DNA from: Bradyrhizobium sp. ARR65
Lineage (GTDB): Bacteria; Pseudomonadota; Alphaproteobacteria; Rhizobiales; Xanthobacteraceae
Reading direction: 5' to 3'
DNA: 64,000 nt
NCBI RefSeq assembly: GCF_000472385.1
Contig: NZ_AWZU01000010.1
Span: 221-64,220 of the forward strand
Of this stretch, positions 42,762 through 52,581 are shown one piece after another (the stretch's first letter is position 1; each line of letters starts with the position of its first letter). The notes beneath the pieces are model-generated. The model did not search any database, was not told where the DNA came from, and was given only the letters and a program-made list of their open reading frames with translations. Position numbers and translations under genes: made by a program.

Positions 42762-42861
42762 TCAACGTGTTCTTGCCGGCGCCGTTCTCGCCGACGAGAT
42801 CGTGGATCTGGCCGACAAAAAGCGCGAAATCGACGCGGCCAACGGTGGCGCATAACTGAAC
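42762..42861 (-). pseudogene. Scrap of a sugar ABC-transporter ATPase
   Basis: About 30 codons with a near-perfect RbsA/MglA-type Walker A region: VGQIHDLVGENGAGKNTL (GENGAGKST expected), preceded by VDFAL. It ends abruptly at both sides, next to the membrane helix of the pentapeptide remnant. Only this chip remains. Confidence 0.5.
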
Positions 42862-43134
42862 TCGTCATCGTTCCTCAGCCCTTCTTTGGTCGTGGGAGTT
42901 GCTCACCAATTTGGCTTTCTACGACCACGCCGCGGTTCAGCCGTGCAGCCAGGGCTAGAAACCTGCCAGTGAGACAGGAGCAGCCCTTTTGGGCGTCGCG
43001 GGCTTGGAAAGAAATGGCGTCCCCAAAACAGGTCAGCCGTGGCCCATGCGCTCGTCGCCCAGACGATGCCGGCCCAGGAATGCCATAGACATGGCTGGTT
43101 TAGGTTTACCCGATAGACGGGCACACTAAGCTCG

Positions 43135-45054
43135 TCATGGCTTTTTTCCGAATCCACTAATGATGCCGCCGAAGAGCTGAGCCGCCATGCCGGCTAGCGC
43201 GCCCCAACCGCCAGTTGCGCCGACTGCGCCAACGATCAAGGGGATCAGCGTGGAAAGCGTTCCAGCTGTAGTCGATAAGTCCGGTGGGAGATTGGCCGCG
43301 GCGCCCAAGTTGAAGGGCAAGCCGATTTTTCCGAGAGCTTGCAGAATGGTGACAATACCAAGCGCGCCTGCCGATAACTGGACACTAGGCCGCGACAGCA
43401 CGGGGGTGTTGGGATCAGCTGGTGCATCGGCCTTCTTTTGTTCGGTGCCAGGCCATGGTTTGCCGGTCAGCTGCTGATAGAGCACCGGCACGAGCAACGA
43501 AATGAAATCGGCGGGCGCGTGGGAAGATTGCGGCTGGCCCTGCACTGCCGATGCCGGGACAGTATTTGATGTCGGCGCAACGAGCGGTTTACCGGTGGTC
43601 AGGAGTGCCAGGAGTTGGGTGAGGTCGAGCTGCTTGCCGCTGAGCGCCGATTGCAACAGCGCCGGCAGCAGCACTTCCAGGCCTTGGCCCGGTTTGGCGG
43701 GGTCGGCGGTCATCAGTTTCTCCTTCGAAAGCATGATGAGGATAAGAGTGAGCAATTGTTGCGCTTCGGGTGGCAGCGATGCGAGACTAGTTCCCCTTCC
43801 GGGCACTGGACCGACTGTTCCGGTGTTGCCGGCGACGAGCGAGACACTGAGCGCTTCCGCTGTTTCCGGACCTACAGCACCATCGACGACCAGGCCCTGG
43901 GCTTCCTGGAAGGCCAGCACCGCCGCCTGTGTGTTCGGCCCAAACTCCCCGTCCACCTGACCGGGATCAAATCCCTTCTCGGCCAATGATTCCTGGATCT
44001 GCGCAACCACGGTCTTGTCCATGTTCGGCGAATTGACCGCGTAGATCACAGCTGGCGGGCTGACCTTGATTGATGCCGCACCGGAATACGAGATGCCCGG
44101 GATCAGGATGCCGGCATCCCACACGCGACCGTGTACCGTATCGGCGACAACTCCATACCGCCGACCTTTCGCCTCCACGGTGCCGCCGTTGCCGTCACAA
44201 AGCGCGATGTGCCCCATCTTCCCGGCCGCCGGCGGATAGCGCAGCACAATCCCGCCAACCGTTCCCGCTGCCTCCTCAACCGAGACGCGCCTGCCAAACC
44301 GCTCGAGGTCTGTCTTCCACGCGCCGGTGTAAGCGTCGGCAGTTGCGGGCGGCGCGGTGTCATTGATGCATCCATAGAGCTTTTGGGCCTCTTGATAGAC
44401 CAGCCACGAGACGAACTCAGCGCAATCCCACGGACCTTGCCAATTCGGATTGTCTTTAGGAACGAGTACGTTCGCATATGGCTCGCCGATGTGCTCGCGT
44501 GCGCGCTTTAGGAGGCCCGCGCCAGATGGACCTTTGTCGGCGGGCAGTACAATTTCGGGCTGGGGAGGCAGGGCATCAAGATATGCGTCGGCGCTTCCGG
44601 CCTTGAACATTTGATGCGCCTGCCGCCATTGCTCCTCTGTCAGATTGTTGCCCTTACCAGACTCCCGGTTGGCAATGGCCTTCAGCAGCGGAATCGCCTG
44701 TGCGGGATCATTGACCATGTCCTTCGTTAAGGTCGCGTTCGGGTCATAGCCGGGCACGCCGAAACCGTTCGCTCCGGTCCACTTAACTCCGGCCTCACCA
44801 ATCCTCATGCCCACATAACCGCGCTGCAATAGGTCAAAGTTCGAAGCGGCTCCGTTCACCGGTGACGGAAAGCGCGCAATCTTGTGGCCGCCGCCGATAA
44901 TGCCGTAACCGGTTTGCCCGAACCGCGCTGCGCGTGCGCTAGGATATTGGGCGCCCGGGTTGCAGTAGCGAAACGAAGCGACTTCGCTGCCGATCACATC
45001 GTCGCGGTGGTCCGCGGTTGAAGCGTCTGTGGATCTGCCGATTTGATTGACCAT
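43135..45054 (-). CDS. CHAP/NlpC-like amidase with peptidoglycan-binding domain
   Basis: A 639-aa protein from ATG 45054 (GGGAAGGGG upstream; 10 more codons possible). Residues 30-150 are lysozyme-like or unassigned (YGIIGGGHKIARFPSPVNGA, RESGKGNNLTEEQW). About 185-320 form a Cys-His peptidase fold: WDCAEFVSWLVYQ (Cys near 208) and MGHIALCDGNGGT (His near 281). About 349-402 form a PG_binding_1 repeat (IQESLAEKGFDPGQVDGEFG, GPNTQAAVLAFQEAQGLVVD). The last 200 residues are low-complexity with hydrophobic stretches. No signal peptide, so it may be an effector or phage-tail-type enzyme. Divergent from the patatin gene. Confidence 0.8.
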   Translation of the reverse strand: MVNQIGRSTDASTADHRDDVIGSEVASFRYCNPGAQYPSARAARFGQTGYGIIGGGHKIARFPSPVNGAASNFDLLQRGYVGMRIGEAGVKWTGANGFGVPGYDPNATLTKDMVNDPAQAIPLLKAIANRESGKGNNLTEEQWRQAHQMFKAGSADAYLDALPPQPEIVLPADKGPSGAGLLKRAREHIGEPYANVLVPKDNPNWQGPWDCAEFVSWLVYQEAQKLYGCINDTAPPATADAYTGAWKTDLERFGRRVSVEEAAGTVGGIVLRYPPAAGKMGHIALCDGNGGTVEAKGRRYGVVADTVHGRVWDAGILIPGISYSGAASIKVSPPAVIYAVNSPNMDKTVVAQIQESLAEKGFDPGQVDGEFGPNTQAAVLAFQEAQGLVVDGAVGPETAEALSVSLVAGNTGTVGPVPGRGTSLASLPPEAQQLLTLILIMLSKEKLMTADPAKPGQGLEVLLPALLQSALSGKQLDLTQLLALLTTGKPLVAPTSNTVPASAVQGQPQSSHAPADFISLLVPVLYQQLTGKPWPGTEQKKADAPADPNTPVLSRPSVQLSAGALGIVTILQALGKIGLPFNLGAAANLPPDLSTTAGTLSTLIPLIVGAVGATGGWGALAGMAAQLFGGIISGFGKKP

Positions 45055-45635
45055 TGCCCCTTCCCTCCCACGGCAAATGTTCAATGGCTAATCCGCCGCG
45101 ACACGATCTAAGCTCGCCTGCTCAAAGCCAGATGTTCCTCGCTCACGCGTCGAGACGGCGGTGGATGGCTTGCTATTTCTCCTGCAAAATCGGGCGCCGT
45201 AAGTTCGCAGTCGCCCGCAGAGCTTTCCGCGATCTCTCACTTTCTCACGCTTTGAGGAACAGAAGGACATGCGGAGTTCCCCGCGAGACAAAGCGCAACG
45301 GAATGCATGACAACAAACAATAGAAATGAGTCTTTTAAGTCTAGGATACGCCCTGCTCGCTTATAGGGATGTGAACTCGTTCACATGCCGAGATGAAGAG
45401 TCAAACGTTAGAAGACCGGCAATGCGTGTCAGGACGATCCGAGCGCCACCGTGCTCCCGTCTCTCGCGCAGCCGGATCGAGGAATTTGTGGGGTGGTTCA
45501 TAGTCGATCAACCAACTTCGACCTAAAACCAAAGCGCAGTAGTGGGGTTCGAAAAAGGGCAGAGACCGTTGCTGCCTGATCAGAGAACATGACCTAGAGT
45601 TTAAGTTGTAAGACGTTTTGTTCAGGAGGTCCGAC
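45055..45635. other. Divergent promoter region, no gene found
   Basis: 580 bases between the divergent amidase and patatin-like genes. Open frames lack ribosome binding sites and recognisable content. Promoters of both genes should lie here, but no clear consensus pair was found. The patatin side ends in AGGAGG (45624-45629). Confidence 0.4.
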
Positions 45636-48600
45636 ATGGATGATCCTGCAGTTTTTTCATTTTCAGATTGCCCCCGAATCTTGCTTGCTCTCACCAAAGA
45701 CTGGCGCGCGGGGGACAATAGCCGGGAGACTTTGGCCCGGGTCCGAACGGCGCTGGCTAAATTGATATACGCCGTTAAGGGTCAGGGCTTTCCTGACCCC
45801 GCACCAGACCGTCTCGTACAGCAAAGCCACGAAATCTGGGAGGATTGCCTAGCCGCTTCCCGCGCGGCAAGAGACGAGCGCGAGAGGCCACTGCCGCCGG
45901 ACGGCCGATATGCCGTGCTTTGGTGCCAAGACAAGGACGATGCGAGCAAACTCGCTCCCGACCCTCTCAATGGGCCTCATCAGGCCAAGCTGACATTTGG
46001 CCCCATCATTGACGCGGACAATCAGCCGAAGCTGCTTTTCATGTTCGAAGAGATCGGTGAAGGCACCAAGTTCACCGAGGGTCTTCGCCCGAGCCCCGAA
46101 TTCTGGCCGAAGCCTCTAGCGCCTCGCGCTCCCGTTCCTCTGCTTGTCCGAATTTTGATCGGCTCTCCAGGTGGCGAGTGTAGAGGCAGCATAGCTGAGT
46201 TCCTCCAATACGCCCTGCACTACGACTCTCTGGCTTATCGTCTCGTCATCGCAGCGGCCATTTGGCTTGGTTTCAGCGTACCGAGTTGGTTCGGGTTTAG
46301 ATGGTGGGTACTCTCACTCGTTGCGAATTTGGGCTTCGTCGCGATCGAGATCTACGCGTCGCTGATCGGCGTCAGATTTGTTGCCGACCGCGCTCGTGGC
46401 CAGTTCGGCCGAATCCTCGCGGCAATGTGGTTGCCGATCATAGTTATCGCGGTTGCCGCCTACTTGCTGTTCGCTAATGACCAGGGAAGCGAACTCGGTG
46501 TCGGCGTCATGGACGGAAACCTCAAGGCGGTCGTAAAGGCACTCTGTCTTTGGCCCATCCTTGTCTATTGGGCCCTTAACAACTGGTTATCCGCAAGGAT
46601 TGGGCTCAGCAGGGCGTTTCCCGAACCTGAGAAGGATCAGGTGCTGCTCTTCTGGGGACCGCGAGTGGTCGGCGTCCTCGCACACTTTCTTGCAGCCTTG
46701 AGTCTTTCAGCTGCAGCTTTGAAGCAGCCTGATATAAAGGGACAGGTGGAAGTCGCGGTCGGCCCGCTGGCTATTCTGCTGACGACGGTTCTCGTCTGGT
46801 CTGCGGATTCCGGCTTTTGGTCTGAACGCAGCGATGAGGAGCAAAAGCGATTGGGCCGCGTACGGACCCGTTTTGTGGGAGCGGTAGAGCTGCTCGTCTT
46901 CGCCGTGCTCACCTATGCGTGGGCGACTGAAAAGGTGCCTTCGGGCTTTTTCTGGGGCACACTATCGATCGTCGCATCCGCCGTCTCGTTCCTCGTAGCG
47001 ATGAGTCTGATGCGGAAAAAGGCTCCACTGGGCAAGGGAGCGGACCAGAAAGCTCGCCAAGACGACAATCAGGTAGAGGAGAACACGACCAGAAACTGGA
47101 CCATCGCTCTCGGATTGATCATGCTCGCCGGCACGATCGCGATCTGGTTCCGCCCGATGAGCGTCGGACAGTTCTTCGGCTCTCTCAACGTCGCCTGTTT
47201 TGCGTTTGGATCCTTCCTCGCCCTCACCAGTTTGCTCGACCTGATGGCGACCCGTTTGGTGAGCTATGGTGGCAAACGCTTTGCATTTGGACCTCGCGCT
47301 GTCGGCGTTGTGTTTGTCTGCTTCCTAGTGATCCCCGCCTTCCTGGCATCGTGGAAGCAATCGTTTCACCGGGTGAGACTCTGTGAGACAAATGAATGCA
47401 CCGCGGTACCATGGTTAGACAAAGACAAACGCTGGGTCGCCGTTGCAGCACCGGAGCAACGCCCCACCGTCTCGGAGGCCGCTCGTGCCTGGTACGCTCA
47501 GGCTGAGCGCGCTTACCATGAAATTCCTTCCGTAGGCCCCGACGAACCGGTTCCAATGCTGATTGTTGCAACGGCTGGAGGCGGCATCCGCGCTGCATAC
47601 TGGACGGCGACAATCCTCGAGAGGCTTGAAAAGGACCTTTCTGCACTCCCTGGCCATGCCAACGAAAGCCTGATGCGTAACCTTCTCTTCGCCATCAGCG
47701 GCGTTTCCGGCGGCAGCGTGGGCGCTGCAGCATACGCTGCGGCCGTGCACGATCATGAGGTCTATGGCACGACGATAAAGCCCACCAATTATCTGAAGGA
47801 GGATTTCCTGGCACCGGGGCTCGCAAGCCTGATCTTCATCGACGGACCCTCCAATATGTTGCCTGACTTCGGCCAAATCGATCGTGGCAAGGCGCTTGAG
47901 CGCGGCTTCGAACTCGCAAGCCAAACCGAACACGACAATGAAGGTCTGGTTGCCCACAAATTCCTCAGCTTCTTTCCCGCTATCGGCGGTGGGGACAATG
48001 CGCTGTCGTCCTGGCGGCCTGCCCTGCTCCTCAATGCGACGCATCAGGAAACCGGCCGGCGTATGATCACCAGCCATATCAAGGTTGAACGCGACACCTT
48101 TATCGACAGCTATGACGCATTACAGGTTCTCAATTCCGACGTGCGGCTGAGCACCGCCGCTCACAACAGCGCCCGGTTCACCTATGTTTCGCCGGCTGGA
48201 AGTCTCATCAACGCGCAGAGCGCTACAGAATCGCAGCACAACAGGGGCTACGTCATTGATGGCGGCTATTTCGAGAATTATGGCGCCGAAACCGCACTCG
48301 AGCTCGCGCGCAAGGCAATCGAAGCGATCGATCCTGAATACGGGAAGCCGGGTCACAGGAACAAGATCAAGTTGATCGTCTTGCAAATTAGCAGCGATCC
48401 CACGCTGAAGGAAGATCGAACGCTTGTGCGGGCCCGGGTCAAGGAAGACGGATGCTTCGTCTCCACCGTCGGACCGTCCACGCCTGATTCCACTGCTGCC
48501 GAGCCGAATCGTTTTGGTCAGCTTAGGCATACTTTCGCAGGAATGTTCGCGAAGGATCCGACCTCAGGGGATGCGACTGCATCCAAGCCGACGGATCCAG

Positions 48601-49082
48601 CCAACTACCTTAAATTGATCGATCCCAAAGACGGGCACGCAAATGAGGGAGAAGGCTTCGTTTTTTCCTATGCAAACGAACTGAGCGCGCCTCTGGTCGG
48701 CATTATGTCAGTCCGGCAGGCCCACGGTACAATCGCGGCAGAGGAACTTGCCGCATCGATTTGCCAGGGAAAAAACAAGGTCGAACAGGCGATGCAAAAT
48801 GCACTGAACCGGAGGACGGCCGGTGGCCCATCGGACGAGACCGGACCCACAGTAAGCAGCGGCAACTACGCTCCGCATTTCTCCCACATGGCAATGTGCG
48901 AGCAATCCCTGAATCCGCCGCTCGGCTGGGTTCTCTCCGATCGGACCCGCGCCAGATTTGAGGGCATTCTGGGAAATTGCGGCAACAAGGAAGAATTGTC
49001 TGATCTGGAGGAAGCACTCGGGCTGCCGGCTTCGACAGCATCCGGTCTGGCGGCCACTAGCGCGGAGAGCAAGGCGCGCTGA
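45636..49082 (+). CDS. Large membrane-anchored patatin-like phospholipase
   Basis: A 1148-aa protein; ATG 45636 has AGGAGG six bases upstream and is preferred over TTG 45618. Residues 1-190 cytoplasmic. About 200-590 hold 8-10 membrane helices (RLVIAAAIWLGFSVPSWFGF, ILAAMWLPIIVIAVAAYLLF, and others). The patatin domain is at about 640-950: glycine-rich oxyanion loop ATAGGGIRAAYWTA (near 647), nucleophile SGVSGGSVG (Ser near 690), catalytic Asp in VIDGGYFENYG (near 876). The C-terminal 200 residues are charged. Patatins of this type hydrolyse membrane lipids. Fusion to a polytopic anchor suggests control by the membrane. Role in lipid turnover, defence or interbacterial attack unknown. Confidence 0.85.
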   Translation: MDDPAVFSFSDCPRILLALTKDWRAGDNSRETLARVRTALAKLIYAVKGQGFPDPAPDRLVQQSHEIWEDCLAASRAARDERERPLPPDGRYAVLWCQDKDDASKLAPDPLNGPHQAKLTFGPIIDADNQPKLLFMFEEIGEGTKFTEGLRPSPEFWPKPLAPRAPVPLLVRILIGSPGGECRGSIAEFLQYALHYDSLAYRLVIAAAIWLGFSVPSWFGFRWWVLSLVANLGFVAIEIYASLIGVRFVADRARGQFGRILAAMWLPIIVIAVAAYLLFANDQGSELGVGVMDGNLKAVVKALCLWPILVYWALNNWLSARIGLSRAFPEPEKDQVLLFWGPRVVGVLAHFLAALSLSAAALKQPDIKGQVEVAVGPLAILLTTVLVWSADSGFWSERSDEEQKRLGRVRTRFVGAVELLVFAVLTYAWATEKVPSGFFWGTLSIVASAVSFLVAMSLMRKKAPLGKGADQKARQDDNQVEENTTRNWTIALGLIMLAGTIAIWFRPMSVGQFFGSLNVACFAFGSFLALTSLLDLMATRLVSYGGKRFAFGPRAVGVVFVCFLVIPAFLASWKQSFHRVRLCETNECTAVPWLDKDKRWVAVAAPEQRPTVSEAARAWYAQAERAYHEIPSVGPDEPVPMLIVATAGGGIRAAYWTATILERLEKDLSALPGHANESLMRNLLFAISGVSGGSVGAAAYAAAVHDHEVYGTTIKPTNYLKEDFLAPGLASLIFIDGPSNMLPDFGQIDRGKALERGFELASQTEHDNEGLVAHKFLSFFPAIGGGDNALSSWRPALLLNATHQETGRRMITSHIKVERDTFIDSYDALQVLNSDVRLSTAAHNSARFTYVSPAGSLINAQSATESQHNRGYVIDGGYFENYGAETALELARKAIEAIDPEYGKPGHRNKIKLIVLQISSDPTLKEDRTLVRARVKEDGCFVSTVGPSTPDSTAAEPNRFGQLRHTFAGMFAKDPTSGDATASKPTDPANYLKLIDPKDGHANEGEGFVFSYANELSAPLVGIMSVRQAHGTIAAEELAASICQGKNKVEQAMQNALNRRTAGGPSDETGPTVSSGNYAPHFSHMAMCEQSLNPPLGWVLSDRTRARFEGILGNCGNKEELSDLEEALGLPASTASGLAATSAESKAR

Positions 49083-49295
49083 CGCATTTCCGCTTATCGT
49101 TCGTACCGCTGCCCGGCGTGAACGCCGGGTACATCACCTGTGATCGTTTGCTAAGGGATCACCTGTGTCGACAACAGCAAAGAACATCGGAGTTGGCTGT
49201 CCATGGCCTCGAAATGAAGCATCTGGAGAATCGCTCTGGCGTGGCAATTTTAGTTTCTGTGAGGAACGATCAGCCGAAAGTCGTTCGCGTGAACG

Positions 49296-49530
49296 TCACT
49301 TTGCCGCCGCGCCCTTAATGGCAAGGTCTGCCCTTCCCGTCCTCGATGCCAAGCGCAGCGCGGTTGCTGTAACAGAAGTCAAATTCTGAGAGATAGCGGT
49401 GCAGGTGCTTCTCGCCGCAATGCCGGTAGACGCCTTTGATCCCGCGCTTGAAGACGAATAGTAGCCTTCGACCGTGTTGGTTTAGATCACGCGCTTGCCG
49501 TCATAGCGCACGTATTCGACGGAAACTCAG
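49296..49530 (-). pseudogene. IS1595-family transposase C-terminal scrap
   Basis: Reads EYVRYDGKRVI, in-frame TAA, TNTVEGYYS, frameshift, FKRGIKGVYRHCGEKHLHRY, LSEFDFCYSNRAALGIEDG, another slip, ADLAIKGAAAK. This is the conserved ...NTVEG.FS..KRG..G.YH......L.RY..EF.FR.N.R end of the DDE domain of IS1595 (ISXO2-like) transposases. Three disruptions; no other part of the IS is left. Confidence 0.75.
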
Positions 49531-49823
49531 CGCGCATACGGAACCCTACCATGATCACTGCGAGATCGCGCCTTATTGTGGTATTCTTCAGAAAACCTAA
49601 TTATAAATGGGATATCTCGCACCAGCTTTGGTTTTTCATGAGGCGCAGCGATCTCGGCCACACAATCCGGGAAACCCTGAAGCGGCTTCCGCCCCGATAA
49701 GATTCCCATTACGGGATCGTCCCCCCGCCTCCACCCGAAGACGGCGTATCGGTTGCCGGAGCGACGAAAGCCCTGGATGCAGCCCAAGCCGCGTTCGGAA
49801 AGGTCGATGCCATCGCCGCCCAG

Positions 49824-50876
49824 ATGAAGGACCCCTACATCGCCAGCCGGATCCTGACCAGACGCGAGGCCGTCAGTTCGTCGTCAATCGAAGGGACCCA
49901 GAGCACTCTCGACGAACTGCTTTCCATCGAGGAAACGGGGAATGACGATGCCAGGGACATAGCGCGCCAAGTGCGCAACTATGCCCTCGCGCTGGACGGG
50001 TTCATTCCGGTGGCTGCCAAAGACGGGTACGGCGTCTTCACGATGGACCTGATCAAGGATCTCCACCGCGCGGTGATGAAAGACGATCCGGATTACCAAG
50101 ACGTTCCCGGCGAACTGCGCAGGCGCGTCGTGTGGATCGGCGGAAAAGGAGACATCGCCTACTCCAGCCTGAACCCTCCGCCTCCTGTCGACGTCCCCGA
50201 CTGTCTCGCCCAGACCGTCGATTATCTCCGGAATGAGGGGATGCAGCAGGTGACTCAAGGCTTCATCACGCGCATGGCAATCGCGCACACTCATTTCGAG
50301 GCAGTTCATCCTTTCCGTGATGGCAACGGCCGTGTCGGTCGTCTCCTTCTTCCCCTCATGATGGCGGCCGAGAAGCACGTTCCTTTGTACCTTTCGCCTT
50401 ACATCGAGAGCAAAAAGGGCACGTACTATGATTCACTCAAGGATGCTCAGCAACGTCTCGATTGGCAGCCCATCATCACCTTTATGGCCGACGCTGTCAG
50501 CGGCACGGTCGACGAACTCATTCGGACGCGCGAGGCGCTAACCAAATTATCCGAACTCTGGCGCGAGCGCCGCAAGTTCCGCAAGGGATCGGCGGCCATG
50601 CGCGCTCTCGACGAACTTCACAATTATCCGGTCGTGACAGCTAAGCGGCTCGGCGAACTTCTCCAGATCAGCCCCCCACAAGTCCATCAGGCCATCGCCC
50701 AACTGGAAGAGGCCGGCATTCTGGAAGAGCGAACCGGGTACGCGCGCAACCGCGTGTACGCTGCTTCCGAAGCGCTCAGCATCATCAACCGCCCTTACGG
50801 CGAAGAGCCTCTTCTTCCCGAACAAGCCGACCCGACGAGATATCGGCTGGCTCCAAGGCGCCGTGACCGGAGCTAA
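49824..50876 (+). CDS. Fic-domain AMP-transferase, N-terminus interrupted
   Basis: A 350-aa Fic protein from ATG 49824. The class II inhibitory helix is at residues 17-26 (VSSSSIEGTQ; Glu23 as ATP-site plug), the Fic core motif HPFRDGNGRVGR at about 160-171, and a C-terminal winged helix (KRLGELLQISPPQVHQAIAQ). Its usual N-terminal lead-in is present upstream in the same frame, MRRSDLGHTIRETLKRLPPR from ATG 49638, then TAA (49698-49700), then DSHYGIVPPPPPEDG. So the ancestral start is cut off by a nonsense codon and translation must start inside. Catalytic parts are intact; activity uncertain. No separate antitoxin is needed in class II. Confidence 0.88.
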   Translation: MKDPYIASRILTRREAVSSSSIEGTQSTLDELLSIEETGNDDARDIARQVRNYALALDGFIPVAAKDGYGVFTMDLIKDLHRAVMKDDPDYQDVPGELRRRVVWIGGKGDIAYSSLNPPPPVDVPDCLAQTVDYLRNEGMQQVTQGFITRMAIAHTHFEAVHPFRDGNGRVGRLLLPLMMAAEKHVPLYLSPYIESKKGTYYDSLKDAQQRLDWQPIITFMADAVSGTVDELIRTREALTKLSELWRERRKFRKGSAAMRALDELHNYPVVTAKRLGELLQISPPQVHQAIAQLEEAGILEERTGYARNRVYAASEALSIINRPYGEEPLLPEQADPTRYRLAPRRRDRS

Positions 50877-51350
50877 ATGCCGGGGCCGGATGGTTGCGCC
50901 TGAGAAACGTCGACGTATTTCGTAGGCGCGCTTGATCCAGTGTGGTCCCGTCCGCCGGTGTCGATTTTTAGCTTCTCTCCCCGAAGTCCGCCCTTGCGAT
51001 GGACACGTCGGCCCTCGATCGCGTCGCCCCCTCATGACGTCGGGAGCGTAGGGACAGATCAGACCAGTTGGCAGCTCGAACAGTTAGAGCCGGCCGAGAT
51101 ACAGGGTCCGATCCACACATTACATTGGTGAGCTGCTTTTACGCTCGGAAGCTACTGCCGGCGGTCCCCACGCGCGGGTCATGATATTCCGCCTCGGACG
51201 TAGATCGGGATATCATCGATGCAACGCAAGCTCGACTCCGCTTTCCCGGCGAGAGCGACTCTGTGCAACTGTTCCCCCAAGGCTGCATTGCAAAGCGACG
51301 GTGTTCTCCTGCTCTGGAAGTGCGGGGATCGCACCGCCGCCGAGCTGCAC
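50877..51350. other. Convergent spacer, no gene found
   Basis: About 475 bases between the fic stop and the end of the organosulfur operon. Only shadow-like frames. No clear hairpin terminator found. Confidence 0.35.
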
Positions 51351-52547
51351 CTATTCCCCGCCCTCGTAGAACAGCTCGAGCGGCAGCCCCACCAGCGACT
51401 TCCCGATCCAGTCCCGCGCGATCACGTTGGACGGGCCCATGGCGATGGCGGCGCGGGCGTCACGGAACGAGCGTTCGATCGGCCCGCGCCGATAGCCGTA
51501 ACCGCCGGTCACGGTCAGCGCCGCTGCCGCCACCTTGTTGGCGACTTCGGCGGCATGCACCTTGAACTCCGTCAGCGGAATCAGGATCTCGCTCTGGGGC
51601 TTGCCGGCGCGCCACAGCTCATCCAACCTGGCGGCGAGCTCCTTGCGCCACGGACGCAAGGTTTCAACCAGCACCTTTGCAGCGCCGAGCTCCTGGCGAA
51701 TCGCCTGATAATCCGACAGGCTCTTGTTCTTGTCCTTATGAACGAATCTCGACGTGTGCGCCACCGCCGCATTGAGCGCGCCACGTGCCACACCTTCCCA
51801 CACCGCACCGAGACCGATCAGGTAAACCGGTGAGACGCCATCATAGATGATCTCCTTGCCCTGCCCTTCGGCGCCGAGCCGGTCGCGCCTTGGAACCTTG
51901 ACATCCGTGTAGCGGATCGGCCCGGAGTGATTGCCGCGCACACCGAGCGCGTCCCAAGGTCCCGCTTCAATTCCGGCCGCCTTGCCGTCGACAATGAAGA
52001 AGGAGATGTCGGTCTGGTCCTTGGCGCCGGGAGAGCGCGTCTGCACCAGATAAAAGTCGGCCTGACCCGAACTCGTCGTGAAGGATTTCTCGGCGTTGAC
52101 GACATAGTTCTCACCGTCACGCGACGCTTCCGAGAAGTTGTACCACCAATGTCCGCCCGAGGCCCGCTCGCTGGTCGAATAAGTCCCGAGCAGGGTGCGG
52201 CCCTTCGCCTTTAGCCAACGCTCCTTCTGATCGTCATTGCCGAACAGGTTGATGGTCTGCGCGGCACCGACATGCATGACGTAAATAAGGCCCATCGACG
52301 CATCATGCTGACCGATCCGGTAGGCCGCCTCCGCGAAGTCGCCATGGCCCAATCCGAGCCCGCCGAAACGCGGCTCGTTGAGAACGCCGGTCCATCCGGC
52401 CGCCGCCAGGGCCTGGAAATTGTCTCTCGGAAACCGCCCTTCGAGGTCGTTACGCTCGGCATTTAGCTTGACCGTCGATTCAATTGCGTGGTCGAGACTG
52501 GAATAGATGTCGTCCTGTGCGGCACGTGCGAGATTGGTTTTGCTCAC
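51351..52547 (-). CDS. Acyl-CoA-dehydrogenase-like flavoprotein (SfnB/DszC-like)
   Basis: A 398-aa ACAD-fold flavoprotein. GTG 52547 with AGGAGG five bases upstream is chosen over ATG 52595, which would overlap livF. Segments: FPRDNFQALAAAGWTGVLNE, ADFAEAAYRIGQHDASMGLI-like helices, STSERASGGHWWYNFSEAS and a C-terminal VTGGYGYRRGPIERSFRDAR. The catalytic Glu of true acyl-CoA dehydrogenases is not obvious, as in the monooxygenase-type relatives SfnB, SfnC and DszC. Last gene of the sfnG-liv operon, so likely an FMN/FAD-dependent oxidation of an organosulfur compound. Flavin would be supplied by a reductase encoded elsewhere. Confidence 0.82.
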   Translation of the reverse strand: MSKTNLARAAQDDIYSSLDHAIESTVKLNAERNDLEGRFPRDNFQALAAAGWTGVLNEPRFGGLGLGHGDFAEAAYRIGQHDASMGLIYVMHVGAAQTINLFGNDDQKERWLKAKGRTLLGTYSTSERASGGHWWYNFSEASRDGENYVVNAEKSFTTSSGQADFYLVQTRSPGAKDQTDISFFIVDGKAAGIEAGPWDALGVRGNHSGPIRYTDVKVPRRDRLGAEGQGKEIIYDGVSPVYLIGLGAVWEGVARGALNAAVAHTSRFVHKDKNKSLSDYQAIRQELGAAKVLVETLRPWRKELAARLDELWRAGKPQSEILIPLTEFKVHAAEVANKVAAAALTVTGGYGYRRGPIERSFRDARAAIAMGPSNVIARDWIGKSLVGLPLELFYEGGE

Positions 52548-52581
52548 GGTATCCTCCTCTGAGTCCTTCGAAAAATATTGT

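Noticed and set aside
49610..49945. 112-codon plus-strand ORF before fic
   Set aside because: Out of frame with the recognisable Fic lead-in, which reads in another frame through the same DNA. It has no ribosome binding site.
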